Numbered from the stretch's first letter, positions 1 to 12,187 are shown. The stretch: 64,000 nt of DNA from Sphaerolaimus hirsutus (GCA_964036195.1 OZ038453.1:2437438-2501437), one strand, 5' to 3'. Notes: generated by a model not told the origin, from the sequence alone. Numbers and translations: made by a program.

Positions 1-1
1 C

Positions 2-2480
2 TCGTCCATTAGTCAAATCAAATTTCCATGCTCATTTCACTCTTTTGGCATTGACGTCAAAGACAAAACACGTCCATTAGAGTTACATGTGTTTTGTGAT
101 GCCTCAAAAGACGGATACGCCGCTTGCGCTTATTTGCGTCAACAAGCGAGTTCACCTGATGAATACGGCTATGAGGATTTCCGACATTTTAGTGGTTTTC
201 TCACAGCTCGTACGAAATTAGCCCCACTTCCATCAAAACAAGGTCAACCCCTCACAATCACACGCTTGGAATTGCTCGGTGTCACAATTGGTGCACAGCT
301 CATCGATTATTTACATCACGAACTCGTTGAGCTAGGTGGATGGAAAATTCACAGCAATTTCCTATGGACCGATAGTACAGTTGTCATCGGCTGGCTATAT
401 ACTTCAAAGCCGCTGGCTACTTTTGTCAATAATCGGGTCACAAAAATCCATTCATTTATGTCAAAGCACTGCATTCAAATTTGCAAAGTTGCTACAAAAG
501 ACAATCCGGCTGACATCGCGTCGCGAGGATGTACTTTTGATCAACTAATGATTGAAACAATGTGGTTCACACGACCATCATTTTTTGCTGAACCCTTCAC
601 AGCAGACATTGTTGACATTTCGCAATATCAAGCTCAACCTGTCACCGAAGAGCTTGCGAAAGGCGACACTCATATAAGTCGACTGTTATACGCTGGTGCA
701 GTAACTTCACAGCCTGCTTCACAGCCTGCTAATGCTCTTGCACAACAAGTGCCTGTCAATTTGGACCCCAATCTGTCACAAAATGTCACTCCTCAAAATC
801 CATTTGTTGAAAGTCGGCAACGTCACATCCCATCAAATCCGTTCAAAATAGATATTCTACGATTTTCAACACTGTCAAAATTGTTGCGCACTGTCATTTA
901 TTTGCTTCGTGTCAAAACATATTGGCTCAATCGCTCTATGCATAAAGCTGCAAAACGCGACAGTGAATATTTGAAAAAGGCTATCACCCAAGCCGACCTG
1001 AATGAAGCATTTCGACATGTGCTGCACATTGCACAAGCTGAGGAGTGCGCCAGTTGCATTTCACAAGCGCAACTGGGCAAGCACCACATGCTCAAATGGG
1101 ACGCGTGGAATAATTTATTATATTGTGTCACGCATGTGTCTCACAAAGAACACCGAAACCCTTCGTTGTTTTACTACCTACCAAAAACGGGGTGGTTAAC
1201 AACGCTTGTGGTTATGCACTTTCATGAACTTGCTGGTCACAGTGGCATGCTTCACACCTTAGCGGATTTACGCGAACACTGCTGGTTGTCAAGTGCCAAG
1301 CAAGTAGTTGCGAAAATTTTGCGCAAATGCGTCACATGCCGCAAAGCGGAAGGAGGTCCATTCACATTACCTGATTTTCACACGTTACCTGTAACTCAAA
1401 CTCAATCACAAATCAAGCCATTTCAACACGTTGGCATTGATTATATGGGACCGTTAGTTTATTCACAGAACGGCGTCCGTCACAGTCAACACATTTTGTT
1501 GCTAACATGCTTCAGTACATGCGCTATTCATTTAGTCAGCCAACAGTGTCTCGACAGCCGACACAATTATGGCTCTAAATCGTTTCATTTCGCGTCGCGG
1601 CATGCCGGACACGATTTGGTCCGACAATGCCCCCGCGTTCAAAAATTGCGTCAAATTACTGCCGGACGTAAAATGGCATTTTATCACAGCCAACAGTCCC
1701 TGGCAAGGCGGTGTGTACGAACGCATGGTCGGCTTAGTCAAATGCTTGCTCAAAAAAGCATGTGGCCGACGTTGTCTCACATGGCATGAGTTTCTCACAG
1801 TCATGCTTGACGTCGAATTCTCCGTCAACACGCGACCATTGTCATATTTGTCAAACACAGACATTGGTGCTGCGATACTCCGCCCAATACATTTTCTTTG
1901 GGGCACCCCACCACCATGTTACATGGATGAAAAACGTGAGTTGGAACTCGATTCCACCACGATTAAGCCCATGCGAAAAATTCCAAAAGAGAAATGGGAT
2001 GGGTCAACTGATGGATATTTCAATCTAACCCCTTCACAAATTGAAAAATCCTACACATTCACACCCTAACGTGTCAATGATGTCAATTGCATTGACGAAA
2101 TTGCACTCAACTCTGTGCCTGAAAAAGACAGAGATGACATCATATTACTTTGGGATCAAATTCGTCACAACCGTGAAGTGCTCTGGTATGAGTGGATCGA
2201 TGAGCTCTGGTATATATCGACCTACTCAAAGATCGAGCTAAAAATCAACGCTTGAAAAAGGGCACTATCAACGAGGCTCCCAAACGTGGCCAAGTGGTGT
2301 TAATCATTGATGATAAACAACCACGCGGTATGTGGCAAATGGGCCGCATTCACGAAATACACGTGTCAAGTGATGGCAAAATACGTGCAGTCACAGTATT
2401 GTCAAGTAACGGCCGTCGCACACGTAGATCTCCATCTAACCTCGTTCCTCTTGAAATCGACACAGAGGACGGTGTTGAAT
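2..2480 (+). pseudogene. BEL/Pao pol, C-terminal part (RNase H, integrase, DUF5641-like), frameshifted
   Basis: Pol matures into the enzymes that copy element RNA and integrate the cDNA. The frame runs in from the left edge with the FCDASKDGYAACAY signature at about 92 and WTDS at about 365, both typical of the BEL/Pao RNase H region. An H..H/C..C integrase zinc module follows (HELAGHSG at about 1222, CVTC at about 1330). The integrase core shows D in VGIDYMGP (about 1432), D in WSDNAPAF (about 1618) and E in GGVYERM (about 1711). Coding jumps from the first to the second frame near 1560, again near 2040-2070, and again near 2215 before the C-terminal RGQVVLI segment. The catalytic residues survive but the reading frame does not. 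Confidence 0.85.
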
Positions 2481-2639
2481 ACAAAATCGACACTGAGGTC
2501 AAAGATGATGATAAATCACAACCACCACCCGACAATGGTGATGATTCACAAAAAGATCAATCACATCAACAATCACCATCTTCACAACAAGATGCAAGAC
2601 AAGCAAACCCACGTCAAACGTGTCGCTACACTGGCACAT

Positions 2640-4395
2640 ATTCGTTCTGGGGAAATGTGTCGCATTTAATGGTACTCACGTTGCTAATACAGTCAAAATT
2701 AGCCAACGCTCTCACATGGACAGATCAATATCACAAAACTTTCAATCTGTGCCATAAAACACGCACTGGTCACGCGATTCAACTTCCGGAAAAAGTAACA
2801 TGTCACTTTCCTCAAGTTACCGCTGTAGAGGATATTGTGATATCCATATGGACGTTGCGTGTTCAGCCGCAAACGACACCCATTTATAGATGCTTTCAAC
2901 AAGAGCATACTATAATCACATATATGAGTCTGGTGGGCGGAAAATCTATGCTGCCACCAGAGATCATTAAAAATCACAGAGTCACAACCTACGATTGCAT
3001 GATCGCCTACCAAAATAAAACTTGGAAAGGCGAACCCTTGATAAAAATTGGTCATGCATTGTGGAGTACCAACAAATCACTTCACATTGATTATTGTTAC
3101 TTTTGTCACAATATGAGTAACACGGTGATGAACTTTCACATAGAAGAAGGTGTGGTTGCAAGTCTTGACGGAAAGAAAATTGTTTCCGAAATTCAAGATT
3201 TGTCACATTGCAACCCACAAGCCGGCTATTGTTACGACAGCAACAATGGCGTCTCTTTATGGAACGCTACTGCTTTCAACAAACAGTGTGCATTCCAAGA
3301 GATTGGTCAATTTGATGCGCAATATTCACAAAACCATTATGTAGTGGAAACATTACAAGCTAAATACGCGAAATACATTGAAAGACGCGAAATACATTGA
3401 CCAAGGCTCAGCATTCATTCAATTTCTTCGATATCAACAAAAGAAATTGAAAAAGCCGGAAGCCGAAAAGGCTCCTCTTCATTTTAAGCTCGCACCAAAC
3501 CTCGATGTTGGTGTATTTCACTTGCTCACAGCCCGTCAGCAATATGAAGTTGACAAAATTGCACGTCTTGAACGTAAACAATTTGGATCCATCTGGCAAC
3601 AATTGTGTCACATCCGTCAAACCCAGCTGGATATAATTCATGCAATTGTCACATTCAATCCCACGCTTGGCTTGCGAGCATTGCTAGGACGTCAAAATCT
3701 CTATGCTGAATGGCATGGAGATATATTGATGTTCTGGGATTGTAAACCTGTCACAGCAGAAATTATTTACTTTCAACATCAATATAACAATACTTGTTAT
3801 AAATTTCTGCCGGTCAAAGTAACAGACCACCCGCATATTATGTTTGTTGCTCATGGTACCAATGATCTAATCACACATTCACCAATAGATCATTGTCTCA
3901 TGAAAGATCACAAATATTATCAATTAAATGATCAATCATGGGCAAACGAAAATGGACCAACAAACTTGCATGTCACAAAACTCCCAATCAAATTAATCTG
4001 GGCTGGCTCGTGGAAACCGTTCACACTAAATGTTTCCGGGTCACCAGGTGTAAGCATGACTGACATTGCATTCAGTATCATGGCTGCACATCACCACTTT
4101 CAAAATCTGCAGCGACTCGAACAACAAGTCACACGTTCAGTCGATTACATGTCAACAAAATCCAACGATCCTAAAGCCGTACAGGCATATATTGCTGGTA
4201 TCGGCCAAGGAGTTGGTGCATATTTTGAAGGTGTAGGAAAAGAATTGGGTCACATCATTCACGGTAGTGTCACAGGTGGTGCGTCTGCATTAGATACGTT
4301 ACTTACTGGGCCACTTCAAACAGCTGTGAACATTATACTCATTATTATCACAATCGCTTGTATTGGGTATATCGGTTATGTTTACATGCAGTGGC
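2640..4395 (+). pseudogene. Envelope-like glycoprotein of the BEL/Pao element, broken by one frameshift
   Basis: Downstream of pol the frame encodes a hydrophobic signal-like stretch (about 2668-2715), a cysteine-rich extracellular region with many N-glycosylation sites, and after a frame break near 3380 a second half ending in a strong transmembrane helix (about 4318-4392). The order signal, ectodomain, anchor is that of a class of virus-type envelope proteins. A stretch near 3655-3700 (NPTLG.RALLGR) resembles what I remember of chuvirus-type glycoproteins, which are known to be associated with BEL/Pao elements; this assignment is inference. The break coincides with a 19-bp tandem duplication. 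Confidence 0.6.
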
Positions 4396-5516
4396 GGCTC
4401 GTAACCGGCAGGGGTATGCTGCCAGACATCAAGGGCTTTTTCCAAAGAAAGGACAGAAGGGACAAAAACCCAAACAACAGGGGCCTCCGTCCGTTCAGCA
4501 AGGAAAAATCGGTAAGCGACGGCGACATAACCGCCAGAAGAAACAGAAAAGCGGTTTCAACAAATCCGCTTTGTCAAGTCAACCCGTCACACAAACGTCA
4601 AGTTCGTCACAGTTACATTCAAAGTTTGTCACACCCCTCAAACGAGTTTCTCCATTCAAACGGCTTTCAGGACGCCCGGTACAGCCTAGATCGGCTCCCC
4701 CGGTCGGTTATAGTGCCGCCGAAGAAATCAAGATGGAGACGGGTGCGCGCCGGGTCCCAAGACCTGCACCCCCCTGCGAGTCACAAACGCAGGGCTCGTC
4801 ACCAAATGCCAGATTCACAGTCACAGAGCCCGTCACAACGGAGGTCACAATGGAAGACGCGATCCCTGACCGCGAGCCCTTGCAAAAGCGACTCAAGAGA
4901 TTCGCTGGAGTCGCAGGGCTCCCAGGTGAGCAGCAATTGTCAAACCAGACATTTTCCTCTATACCCCAATCTTTTCACAAATTCAATAACGTCAATCAAA
5001 AACTGGTCAAATCAAAAGTTAAACAATCTAAAAAGATCCGTGACTTTCCTCAAACAAACAGCTTCACAGTCCGACATAGAGCTCGGAGAGATGGAAGAAA
5101 ATCACGTTCAAGATCTAGATCCCCCTAAGTACCATTTGACCAAGTCAACTCAATCACTTCACAATGTTCGACCTCATTCACAACCTCCCACGTCCCCTTG
5201 CTATCAAGCAAACCGCTTGCAGCAACGGAACAATGGCAGCCCGCCGAGCCATCGAAGACGAGCGTCGACGAGACCGACACGCTCCGACAAGCCCTCGAGC
5301 AGCTCGTCGAGGAATCTGAGAAGCTCCCCAACTGGCCAGGTCGACCAGGAGGGGCCCCAGAAGACCAGGCGCACGGGCACAGGGAAGGCCGCCAGCCTGA
5401 GGAGGATGCCGTCGAACCCATGGACGAGCATCATGAGGAGGGCCGGGAAAATGCCGGCGTTGAAGACGCCGACGATCTGCTACCACAGGAGTGATGAAAG
5501 TATCACAGGCGTTTGA
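4396..5516 (+). CDS. Long charged cytoplasmic tail after the envelope anchor, with overlapping open frames
   Basis: The frame of the second envelope half stays open for about 370 codons past the membrane anchor and is rich in Ser, Arg, Lys and Pro. Near 5110 it contains a DPPKY motif, the PPxY form used as a late-budding or WW-domain ligand. A second frame is open over 4358-5128 and is also basic and Ser/Arg-rich. A third is open over 5198-5494, acidic, with a helix-like segment. I cannot tell which is translated; indels could have split one original frame between them. Confidence 0.4.
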
Positions 5517-6690
5517 TTTTTATTTTCACATCAAGTGCCGTGATTGGCTGTGTTAAAATTAAATTAGATTTAATTTTTAATTCTCATTTCGGGAGTGTGT
5601 AACATTATCGTAAAATGTAAAACTTTAAATATTTAAGTTGACGTTCTTATGTTCGCTTTTATATTTTAGTTAATTCAACTTATCAATATTCCATTTCGGT
5701 TCACATTCCATTTTTTAACATCTTCACATTCACCATTTAATATCTCAAGCGATCATATTTACAATGTGCGCTTTAAGTTGCTCACATATTTAGATCTTAG
5801 TCATTGCTCACATTCCGCCACATTTCCTTGACAAGCTGCACGCAAATACGCAGACATGTTTATGTTAAGCGGCAGGCTCGCCCCAAGCGAGGGGCCGGGC
5901 CCGCGCGCCATTTCAAATGCTGTCTGGCTTGTCTCACATTTTCACTATCTTGCCAGTTTAGCTCGCTTTTCATCGGAAGAGCGAGCGGGCAAGAATTGAA
6001 CTTTCACAATTGGAAATGTTGGGTAAAAATCGGAGATTAGAGCCGACCGATTGGCACCAAGCTGGTCGCCATCGGTCTGGCCCTTAAAAGCCGATCTCAC
6101 AGCTAAAATCGGCAGTGTTTGCAACCTCGTCAACTTCACACAAATCTCTTCCTAGGATCTAAATAAGCGCCGTTGTCACCTTTATTAAGTCGCTTAATTT
6201 TTGGTGCTAAGTTTTAACTCTTGGTGCTTTAAAGTCACCTTAGTGCCTTAGTCACACCCGCGCTAGTTAAGGTGCTTTGTTCACAACTGCGCCACTTAAT
6301 TATCGCCTTTTTGTTGTAATTAAGTGCCTTCTTTAAATTGCCTTATTTCTTCGGTAATTTGAGCTTTATTTACATTTAATTTAAGTAATTAATTTAGTTG
6401 TAAATTAATTCATTTATTTACGTATATTTTATTTGCATTTATTTCTCTGTATTTAATTGTCTAAATAAAAACGTTCGTCAAAACCTTTTGGAAACAGTCT
6501 AAATTTGCTTCACACTAACTCACGTCAATTCACTTCAACTCAACTAATCACATTGATAAAATAGCGGAACGTCAACTAAGAGACGACGCTTCACGTCACC
6601 ATTCATCCGTTCACATTCGTCCTCTTCCTCGGTTAGGAATAGGAGCTCATTCACAAGTCAACTCAACAAGTTCCGTAATATTTTACAAAC
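5517..6690 (+). other. Probable 3' LTR and non-coding end of the BEL/Pao element
   Basis: There are no convincing coding frames. The segment is AT-rich, contains an AATAAA polyadenylation-type signal at about 6464, and keeps the unusual TCACA-rich composition of the upstream coding part, which ties it to the element. Exact LTR ends could not be fixed because the matching 5' LTR is outside the window. A fragment of a different repeat (ending TTTACAGGTGTCTGGG) occupies about 6690-6783. Confidence 0.5.
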
Positions 6691-6857
6691 ATATTTGCCA
6701 TTTTCCACAGCATTTCCATGACTTTAAACACTTTGCATAACATTTGACATTTCACAGAGCATTTTACAGGTGTCTGGGACTGCACAAAGGAACTGCACAC
6801 ATTTATAAGTAAAAGAGATGTGATCAAAGATATACTCCAGCGACATTACACTTTATA

Positions 6858-6995
6858 ATGAAACCTACCATATCCCATCTGAATAAAAGAACAAACATAA
6901 AAATTTTTCATCATATTAATCAAATTGCTTTGATAAATATGATGAAAATTTTTTTGTTTGTTCTTTTATTCAGATGGGTTATGGTAGATTTCATT
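6858..6995. mobile_element. Hairpin MITE, CTACCATATCCCATCTGAAT family
   Basis: The sequence reads inward from both ends as an imperfect inverted repeat (left GAAACCTACCATATCCC, right GGTTATGGTAGATTTC), so the single strand can fold over nearly its whole length. Related ends flank 54245-54884, and single ends are visible near 39760 and 57135. Confidence 0.75.
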
Positions 6996-7087
6996 GTAGG
7001 TGTAATGTCGCTGGAGTATATGAGTGGTTTTGAGTATTGGTTTGAGAAGTACCCGTATTTTGTGCAGTTAGCACTGTATGCACTGAG

Positions 7088-8446
7088 TAGTGATGTTAAA
7101 GGCACCGGGAAAAATGGCACCGCACCGCAACGGCACCTTTGCCAACGCATGAAAAGGGCACCTGGCACCCTGGGGCACCGGCCACAAAATGGCACCGCAC
7201 CGCACCGGCACCGGTGCCTTTTGGAAAAAATGGCACCGGCACCAAAGGACACCGGCGGGTTGCCGGTGCTAGCACCGAAAGGCACCGCACCGGGCTGGAA
7301 TTTCTGAAGTAAATATCGGGCAGTTTCTCAGTGGTCTCTCACCTTTGGAAGTGCATATTTCCATGAATTTTCAACCGATTTTGATGGTTGAGCACTTAAA
7401 ATGATCAGAATGATGTGGCAATCACTTTTAGGAAGCAAAGATAAAATATTTAATTCACTGCAATGTCCATAGCCACTATTGTCTACTGATCGGAGTCGTT
7501 GCTGTACAGAGAATGGAACTATCTTTGTCATAAACTGACAACAAATTTTGAACAAAAAAGTAAGATAAATATAAAATATAAAAATGATTTAAAATACAAC
7601 AAAAAAAAGTTTAAATTCGCTCATCAGATCACGTATCGGGTATAATGGATTTCACAGTAGGTATATTTATTTGATGGGAGGGTTACAAAATACCGTACTT
7701 CCTCGAAATACCCCCCCTCGTTTGACCCCCCCCCCTCTCGAGACCACTATGAAACAATCACCCCCCCTCGACATACCCCCCCCCCCAGATTGAGTGTAAA
7801 GAGAACATACATGACAAATGCTGCAGTTTGTGTTCTGCGAACACACGTTCTGCAGAACACAGTTAAAACAATGTTGGAATCACGTTAGAACAGTGTTTAT
7901 ACCATCTACGTACTAATATTAGTATACAGGAGTTGATACATGTCAGTTATTGATGCATTTTTCTACCCCAGCGCACATCACAAACCACGATTTTGTACTA
8001 GGATTTCAAAAAATTTCCTGTGAAATAACAACCCCCCCCCCTCGAAATACCCCCCTCGTTTAACCCCCATCCTCTCGGGAGCACTATGAAACAATCACCC
8101 CCGGGGGGTATTTTGAGGAAATACGGTAGGCAAAAACGGTTGGGTAAATATATCGCTGTTTTTTGAAATATGAATAAGCACCTACTATGGACAAAATTGC
8201 ACAGCACATGAAGCCTTGGCCGGTGCCTTTCCCGGTGCCTTTTACTTTGGCCCTGGTGCTAGCACCTTTGGCACCGGCAAACAAATGGCACCGCACCGCA
8301 CCGGCACCGGTGCTATTCTGAAAAAAATGGCACCGGCACCGGCATGGCACCCCTGAAGATTGCAATGGCACCGCACCAGCACCGGTGCTGGTGCCCTTCG
8401 GTGCCCAGCACCGGGGCACCGGTGCCCCGGTGCCTTTACATCACTA
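7088..8446. mobile_element. hAT-like non-autonomous element with GGCACC arrays
   Basis: The element begins TAGTGATGTTAAAGGCACC and ends with the inverted copy GGTGCCTTTACATCACTA. It is flanked by the perfect 8-bp duplication GCACTGAG (7080-7087 and 8447-8454), the hallmark of hAT transposition. Dense runs of the unit GGCACC lie just inside both ends (7100-7305 and 8215-8440). A TA-ended MITE (7691-8128) is nested in the middle. Open frames over the arrays are artefacts of the six-base period. Confidence 0.88.
7691..8128. mobile_element. TACCGTATTT-family MITE with poly-C/poly-G ends
   Basis: Terminal inverted repeats read TACCGTACTTCCTCG on the left and CGAGG-type AAATACGGTA on the right, with runs of C then G just inside. 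The internal block holding GAACACACGTTCTGC and TACTAATATTAGTA recurs in the copies at 24703 and 48141. The copy is nested inside the GGCACC element. Confidence 0.85.
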
Positions 8447-8468
8447 GCACTGAGTACGCTCAGTGTGC

Positions 8469-8688
8469 TATACTCGTGCGAAATTTCACCCTACATTTTT
8501 CTGGTGGTAACACTCCATCATGACGTCATAACCGCAGTCCGCAGTGAACTTACGGCTGACTGAACCGGTTCGGAGTCAGGATGAAACGGAGTGGAGTGGT
8601 GAATCAGTTCACAAGTTTTCAGTTGGCTGTCTGCCAGCCAAAGATATAAATCATATCTATTTGTAGATTAGCACGTCTGCCGAGTATA
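8469..8688. mobile_element. TATACTCGG-family MITE carrying a TGACGTCA site, diverged copy
   Basis: Left end TATACTCGTGCG and right end GCCGAGTATA match the family seen intact at 44882-45128 and 55129-55369. It holds the family motif ACTCCATCATGACGTCAT near 8512. Confidence 0.6.
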
Positions 8689-9135
8689 GCCACTTCCAAA
8701 ACAGTCCAAGTTCTGTGTTTAAAGCTTCAGATTCAATATTTTTCCCAAAAATTTTGATAATTATTTGAAAAAATTCGGAAAATGGCCAAAAAAATCGAAA
8801 ATTGCCAAAAAAGATTTGAAAATTCGAAAATTAAATTCGAAATTCGAACATTAATTTCAGGAAAAATTTGAAAATTTGAAAATTCATTTGGGAAAAAACA
8901 CTTAAAAATTTAAATACTTTTTTTGGAGGGTTTGCCATCGTTATACTGGGGTAATCTCCTAATTTGTGCCCCGTCTCCTCAAAACATCACCAATTTTGAA
9001 GAAAAAAACTATAATTTTATGGAAAAAAGCTGAAAAAATTTTTCACTAACATTTTCACACATTTTTCACAAATGGCTGGTTACCGTCGAAAACAAGCCTA
9101 AATAATCCAAGCGAGCAAATGGTGGGCGAAATCTC
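8689..9135. other. AT-rich stretch without a gene
   Basis: Repeated GAAAATTCGAAA-type runs fill 8750-8920; a second region of the same character lies at 22205-22365. No coding frame or RNA gene is visible. Confidence 0.6.
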
Positions 9136-9835
9136 CAGAGTTGTTAGAATTACTGAACTTTTTTCAAAGGTATATGTAAGTATTTTTTTTTTACTCACCA
9201 CTTCTAAAGTATAGAAAACGTAAAATACTTTTTTTAGTCGTACTTGAGTAAATGTGAGTAAAATATTTTTTTCTCCAGGAAAATGTCAAAGCGAGTACTT
9301 TTCCCCTAGAAAATGTATTTCTACACTAATTTTTACATGTGAGAGTGAGTTTTACACCGAAAGACACAATATATGTCATTTTTATTGATTATTTTTTTTG
9401 TTTAAAAATGATACGATTTCTTCCAAACTGCCTTGTGATTTCAGCAACAAAAATACATTTTCTCTGTACGCATGTACTTTTAAAATGTACGCGTAAAAGT
9501 AAGTACATTACTTTTTGAAAAAGTATATGTCAATGTATTTACCGCGTACACGCGTACGCGTATTTTTCGAGTAAATGTACGTACATCTAAACGGGGCAGG
9601 CCTGATACGCACACGTGCCCGATACGCACATATGGCCGTTTTTTTCACTTGACACATTTTCAAGTGATTTTCAGATATGAGTGAAGTGAAAAAAGTTTAC
9701 TAATGTCATTGCGCAACTTTTTTTCACTTTACTCATATCTGAAAATCACTTGAAAAAGTGTCAAGTAAAAAAACGGGCATATGTGCGTATCGGGCACGTG
9801 TGCGTATCAGTGCACCCCCCATCTAAACAACTGTA
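9136..9835. mobile_element. hAT-like element, CAGAGTTGTTA ends, GTAAAATACT arrays
   Basis: It starts CAGAGTTGTTAGAATTACTG and ends with an inverted AACAACTGTA. It is flanked by GAAATCTC (9128-9135) and GAAATCGC (9836-9843), an 8-bp duplication with one mismatch. The interior is a string of degenerate GAGTAAAATA and AAAATGTA units. A palindromic element (9593-9820) is nested near the right end. Confidence 0.75.
9593..9820. mobile_element. Palindromic GATACGCACA-family MITE, copy 1
   Basis: The 228-bp element is one long hairpin. Ends read GGGGCAGGCCTGATACG and the inverted CGTATCAGTGCACCCC, followed inward by CACTTGACAC and CAAGTGATTTTCAGATATGA on both arms. Perfect 8-bp target duplication ATCTAAAC lies at 9585-9592 and 9821-9828. 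Confidence 0.9.
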
Positions 9836-10050
9836 GAAATCGCGGCGGGGAAGCCTGATATCCCATTTTGAATCATTTGTTTTTCTATTATCTCGCCCCT
9901 CGACGAGCGGATTATCAATGACGGATTATGAATTGACTTAGGTACATGTGACATGGCTATATGCTATTTCAACAGAAGCACCAACTAATTAGAAATTTAA
10001 GTAACACTGCAATGTAGTACATATGGTAGGCGGGTGCAGGCATTAAATAG

Positions 10051-10524
10051 CAGAGTTGTTAAAATAGTGGTATTTTTTGAAAATGTAAATGTAAACATAA
10101 ATACATTTTCCAATTTTTGAGTATAAATACTAAAACGAAAGGTATTTTTTGAATACCTGGAAAAGCATAGAATAAAACATAAACATAACAATAAAAATAG
10201 GGGAAAAATAGCCAAAGGCGTATTTTAACACACATATAGGTAGATAAAAATAGCTGACAAGGCTAAAATGTATTTGAACTAGTGAACTTGAAGGTGAAAA
10301 TGTGCAAGAAAGTTATAAAAATTAGTGATTTGAGTAAAAACTGGGGTAACATTTATTTTAAAAATACTCACTCTTACATTTTACCAGTAGAAAGTAAATT
10401 TTAACGTGTTTTACTCATGAGTAAAAGTAAAACATATATTTTACATTTTCTGTACTCAAGGGGTGAGTAAAAATACTATGTTTATGTATACTTTGAAAAA
10501 AGTTCAGTATAGAACTAAAAGCTG
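10051..10524. mobile_element. hAT-like element, CAGAGTTGTTA family, degenerate right end
   Basis: The left end CAGAGTTGTTAAAATAGTG is clear; the right end AAAAAAGTTCAGTATAG... is mutated. Possible target duplication TTAAATAG against AAATATAG is imperfect. The interior repeats AAAATGTAAATGTAAAC-like units. Confidence 0.55.
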
Positions 10525-10727
10525 AAAATATAGAAGAGCATCTCCAATAGAAGGATGGGTGCAAAAGTTGACAAAAAAAATAGGAGGGTGCCTAACAATA
10601 AGAATAGAACAAATATGGTATCAAGTCATGACACACCAGCGCAGATTGGCAGTGCTAAGCTGACGTCTAATTAGGTTTGGCAGTGTTAATGTGCAAGGAT
10701 ATTGGAAATCTTCACGGGGATAAAAAC

Positions 10728-11254
10728 CAGAGTTGTTAAAAGTACTGAACTTTTTGACAAGTAAACATAAACGTAAAGTATTTTTGTTTTACTCACACCC
10801 GGGTACAGAAAACGTTAAGTATTTTTTTACTTTTACACTGCGTAAATAGTGAGTAAAATACTTTTTCCCTAGAAAACGTAAAATTGAGTATTTTTTCCTG
10901 GGAAAATGTAAAAATGGGTATTGTTTCTCACATAAATGGTAAAAGTTAGTATTTTTCACACAAATAATCTAAAAATCGGTATTTTTGCTATTTTTACCCT
11001 GAAATACAGCAAAGATGTGTTAATCTTTGCTGATAAATATTTCTTAGGAAAATATCCTCCTATGTTTATCACATTTTGTCTGGCAAAATGACATTTTCTG
11101 CCCACTTAAAATACGTTTTCTGTAGTCGCGTACTTTCAAAAAGTACGCGAGTAAGTGAGTACTGGTATTTTTTGGGGGGAAACGTAAACATATTTACACA
11201 GTACTCGAGTATCTGTATTTATCGAGTAAATGTTTATACGTTTTAACAACTATG
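10728..11254. mobile_element. hAT-like element, CAGAGTTGTTA family, best copy
   Basis: The element runs from CAGAGTTGTTAAAAGTACTG to the inverted GTTTTAACAACTATG and is bracketed by a perfect 8-bp duplication ATAAAAAC (10720-10727 and 11255-11262). Subterminal repeats of the GTAAAATACT type occupy both halves. It is too short to encode a transposase. Confidence 0.88.
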
Positions 11255-11262
11255 ATAAAAAC

Positions 11263-12187
11263 CTCATGTTTACCATAAGGATTTGTTAGAATAAGCTATT
11301 GTAGGTAATTTACCAATCTATGGCTTCGATGGCACACAGTAGAAAATAATATTGTGAAGTGTGTGGAAGGAGTGAAGCACAGTTGTTAAAATACTGGTAT
11401 AGTTTTTAGTATTTATACCAAAGTGTAAGGTTTATAAGACATTTTACATGACATTTGACACTTGACTTTACACTTTACAAGTGGTTGGGGCTAACAACTG
11501 GAACAAGTTTATTAGAAAATACCTGTACGCTGTAGCTTAGTGAAAGAATATCGTAGTGCAAAGAATGTAAACATTTTTAAAATTCTAGGGCATTACATAA
11601 GTTTACAATCAAGACACGAACATTTTATGTAAACACTGTTGCTACTGTTGCTGTTTATGTAACAGTGACATCATTACAACATCATAAAATTCTTCTGAGT
11701 ATTGACGAGTATGAGTATGTACCAAACAACTCCGGTAGTGTCAAACAAGTTTGGCAGTTCTGGCACTTGCTTTTCTGGTGTATAATAGCTATTTCAGCTT
11801 TCTTTCTAAATCTTCCAGAAAAGACTAACGTGTTTGTGATACCGAAAAAGCAAAGGGGTTACAGCTATATACCCATCAAGTTTCAGCTACCCCCCACAAC
11901 CAGAGATAGAGTGTCCAAAGTGAAAAAAAATTGGTGCCGAACTTGAATGGGAAGGTGTTGAATCAACATCTGTAAAATACCCATGCTTTTGAAAAAAACT
12001 CACACAAAAAACTCAAATCAATGAACTAAAAGTACCTGGCACTTTTCACATCACTACCACATGATAATATTTTCAGCAGATACCTTGTATAGAAGTGGAG
12101 ATATATAGGTAAATAAATATGCACAAAAAACTGTCCAAGCAATAACACAATAAATAACAGTCAGTCAAACAAAAATTCACATCAAGA
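11263..12187. other. No gene seen; fragment of another CAGTTGTTAAAA repeat
   Basis: A degenerate repeat of the CAGAGTTG family appears at about 11379-11502, with an inserted run similar to the TGACATTTGACACTTTAC repeats. A 93-codon plus-strand frame at 11665 has no recognisable domain and lies downstream of the minus-strand gene. No RNA gene is visible. Confidence 0.5.

Larger units (their letters stand above)
1..6690 (+). mobile_element. BEL/Pao-type LTR retroelement with envelope-like gene, 3' part
   Basis: The window opens inside the pol gene of a BEL/Pao element; gag, protease, most of reverse transcriptase and the 5' LTR lie outside. In order one sees RNase H-like sequence, an integrase with zinc-binding and DDE core, a short DUF5641-like domain, an envelope-like glycoprotein with one strong membrane anchor, a long charged tail region, and about 1.1 kb of LTR-like DNA with AATAAA at about 6464. 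Several frameshifts show that this copy is dead. The right edge is approximate because the 5' LTR and target duplication are outside the window. Confidence 0.85.

Noticed and set aside
7100..7305. Open frames over the GGCACC arrays
   Set aside because: They follow the hexamer period, are interrupted at array edges and lie inside a non-autonomous transposon.
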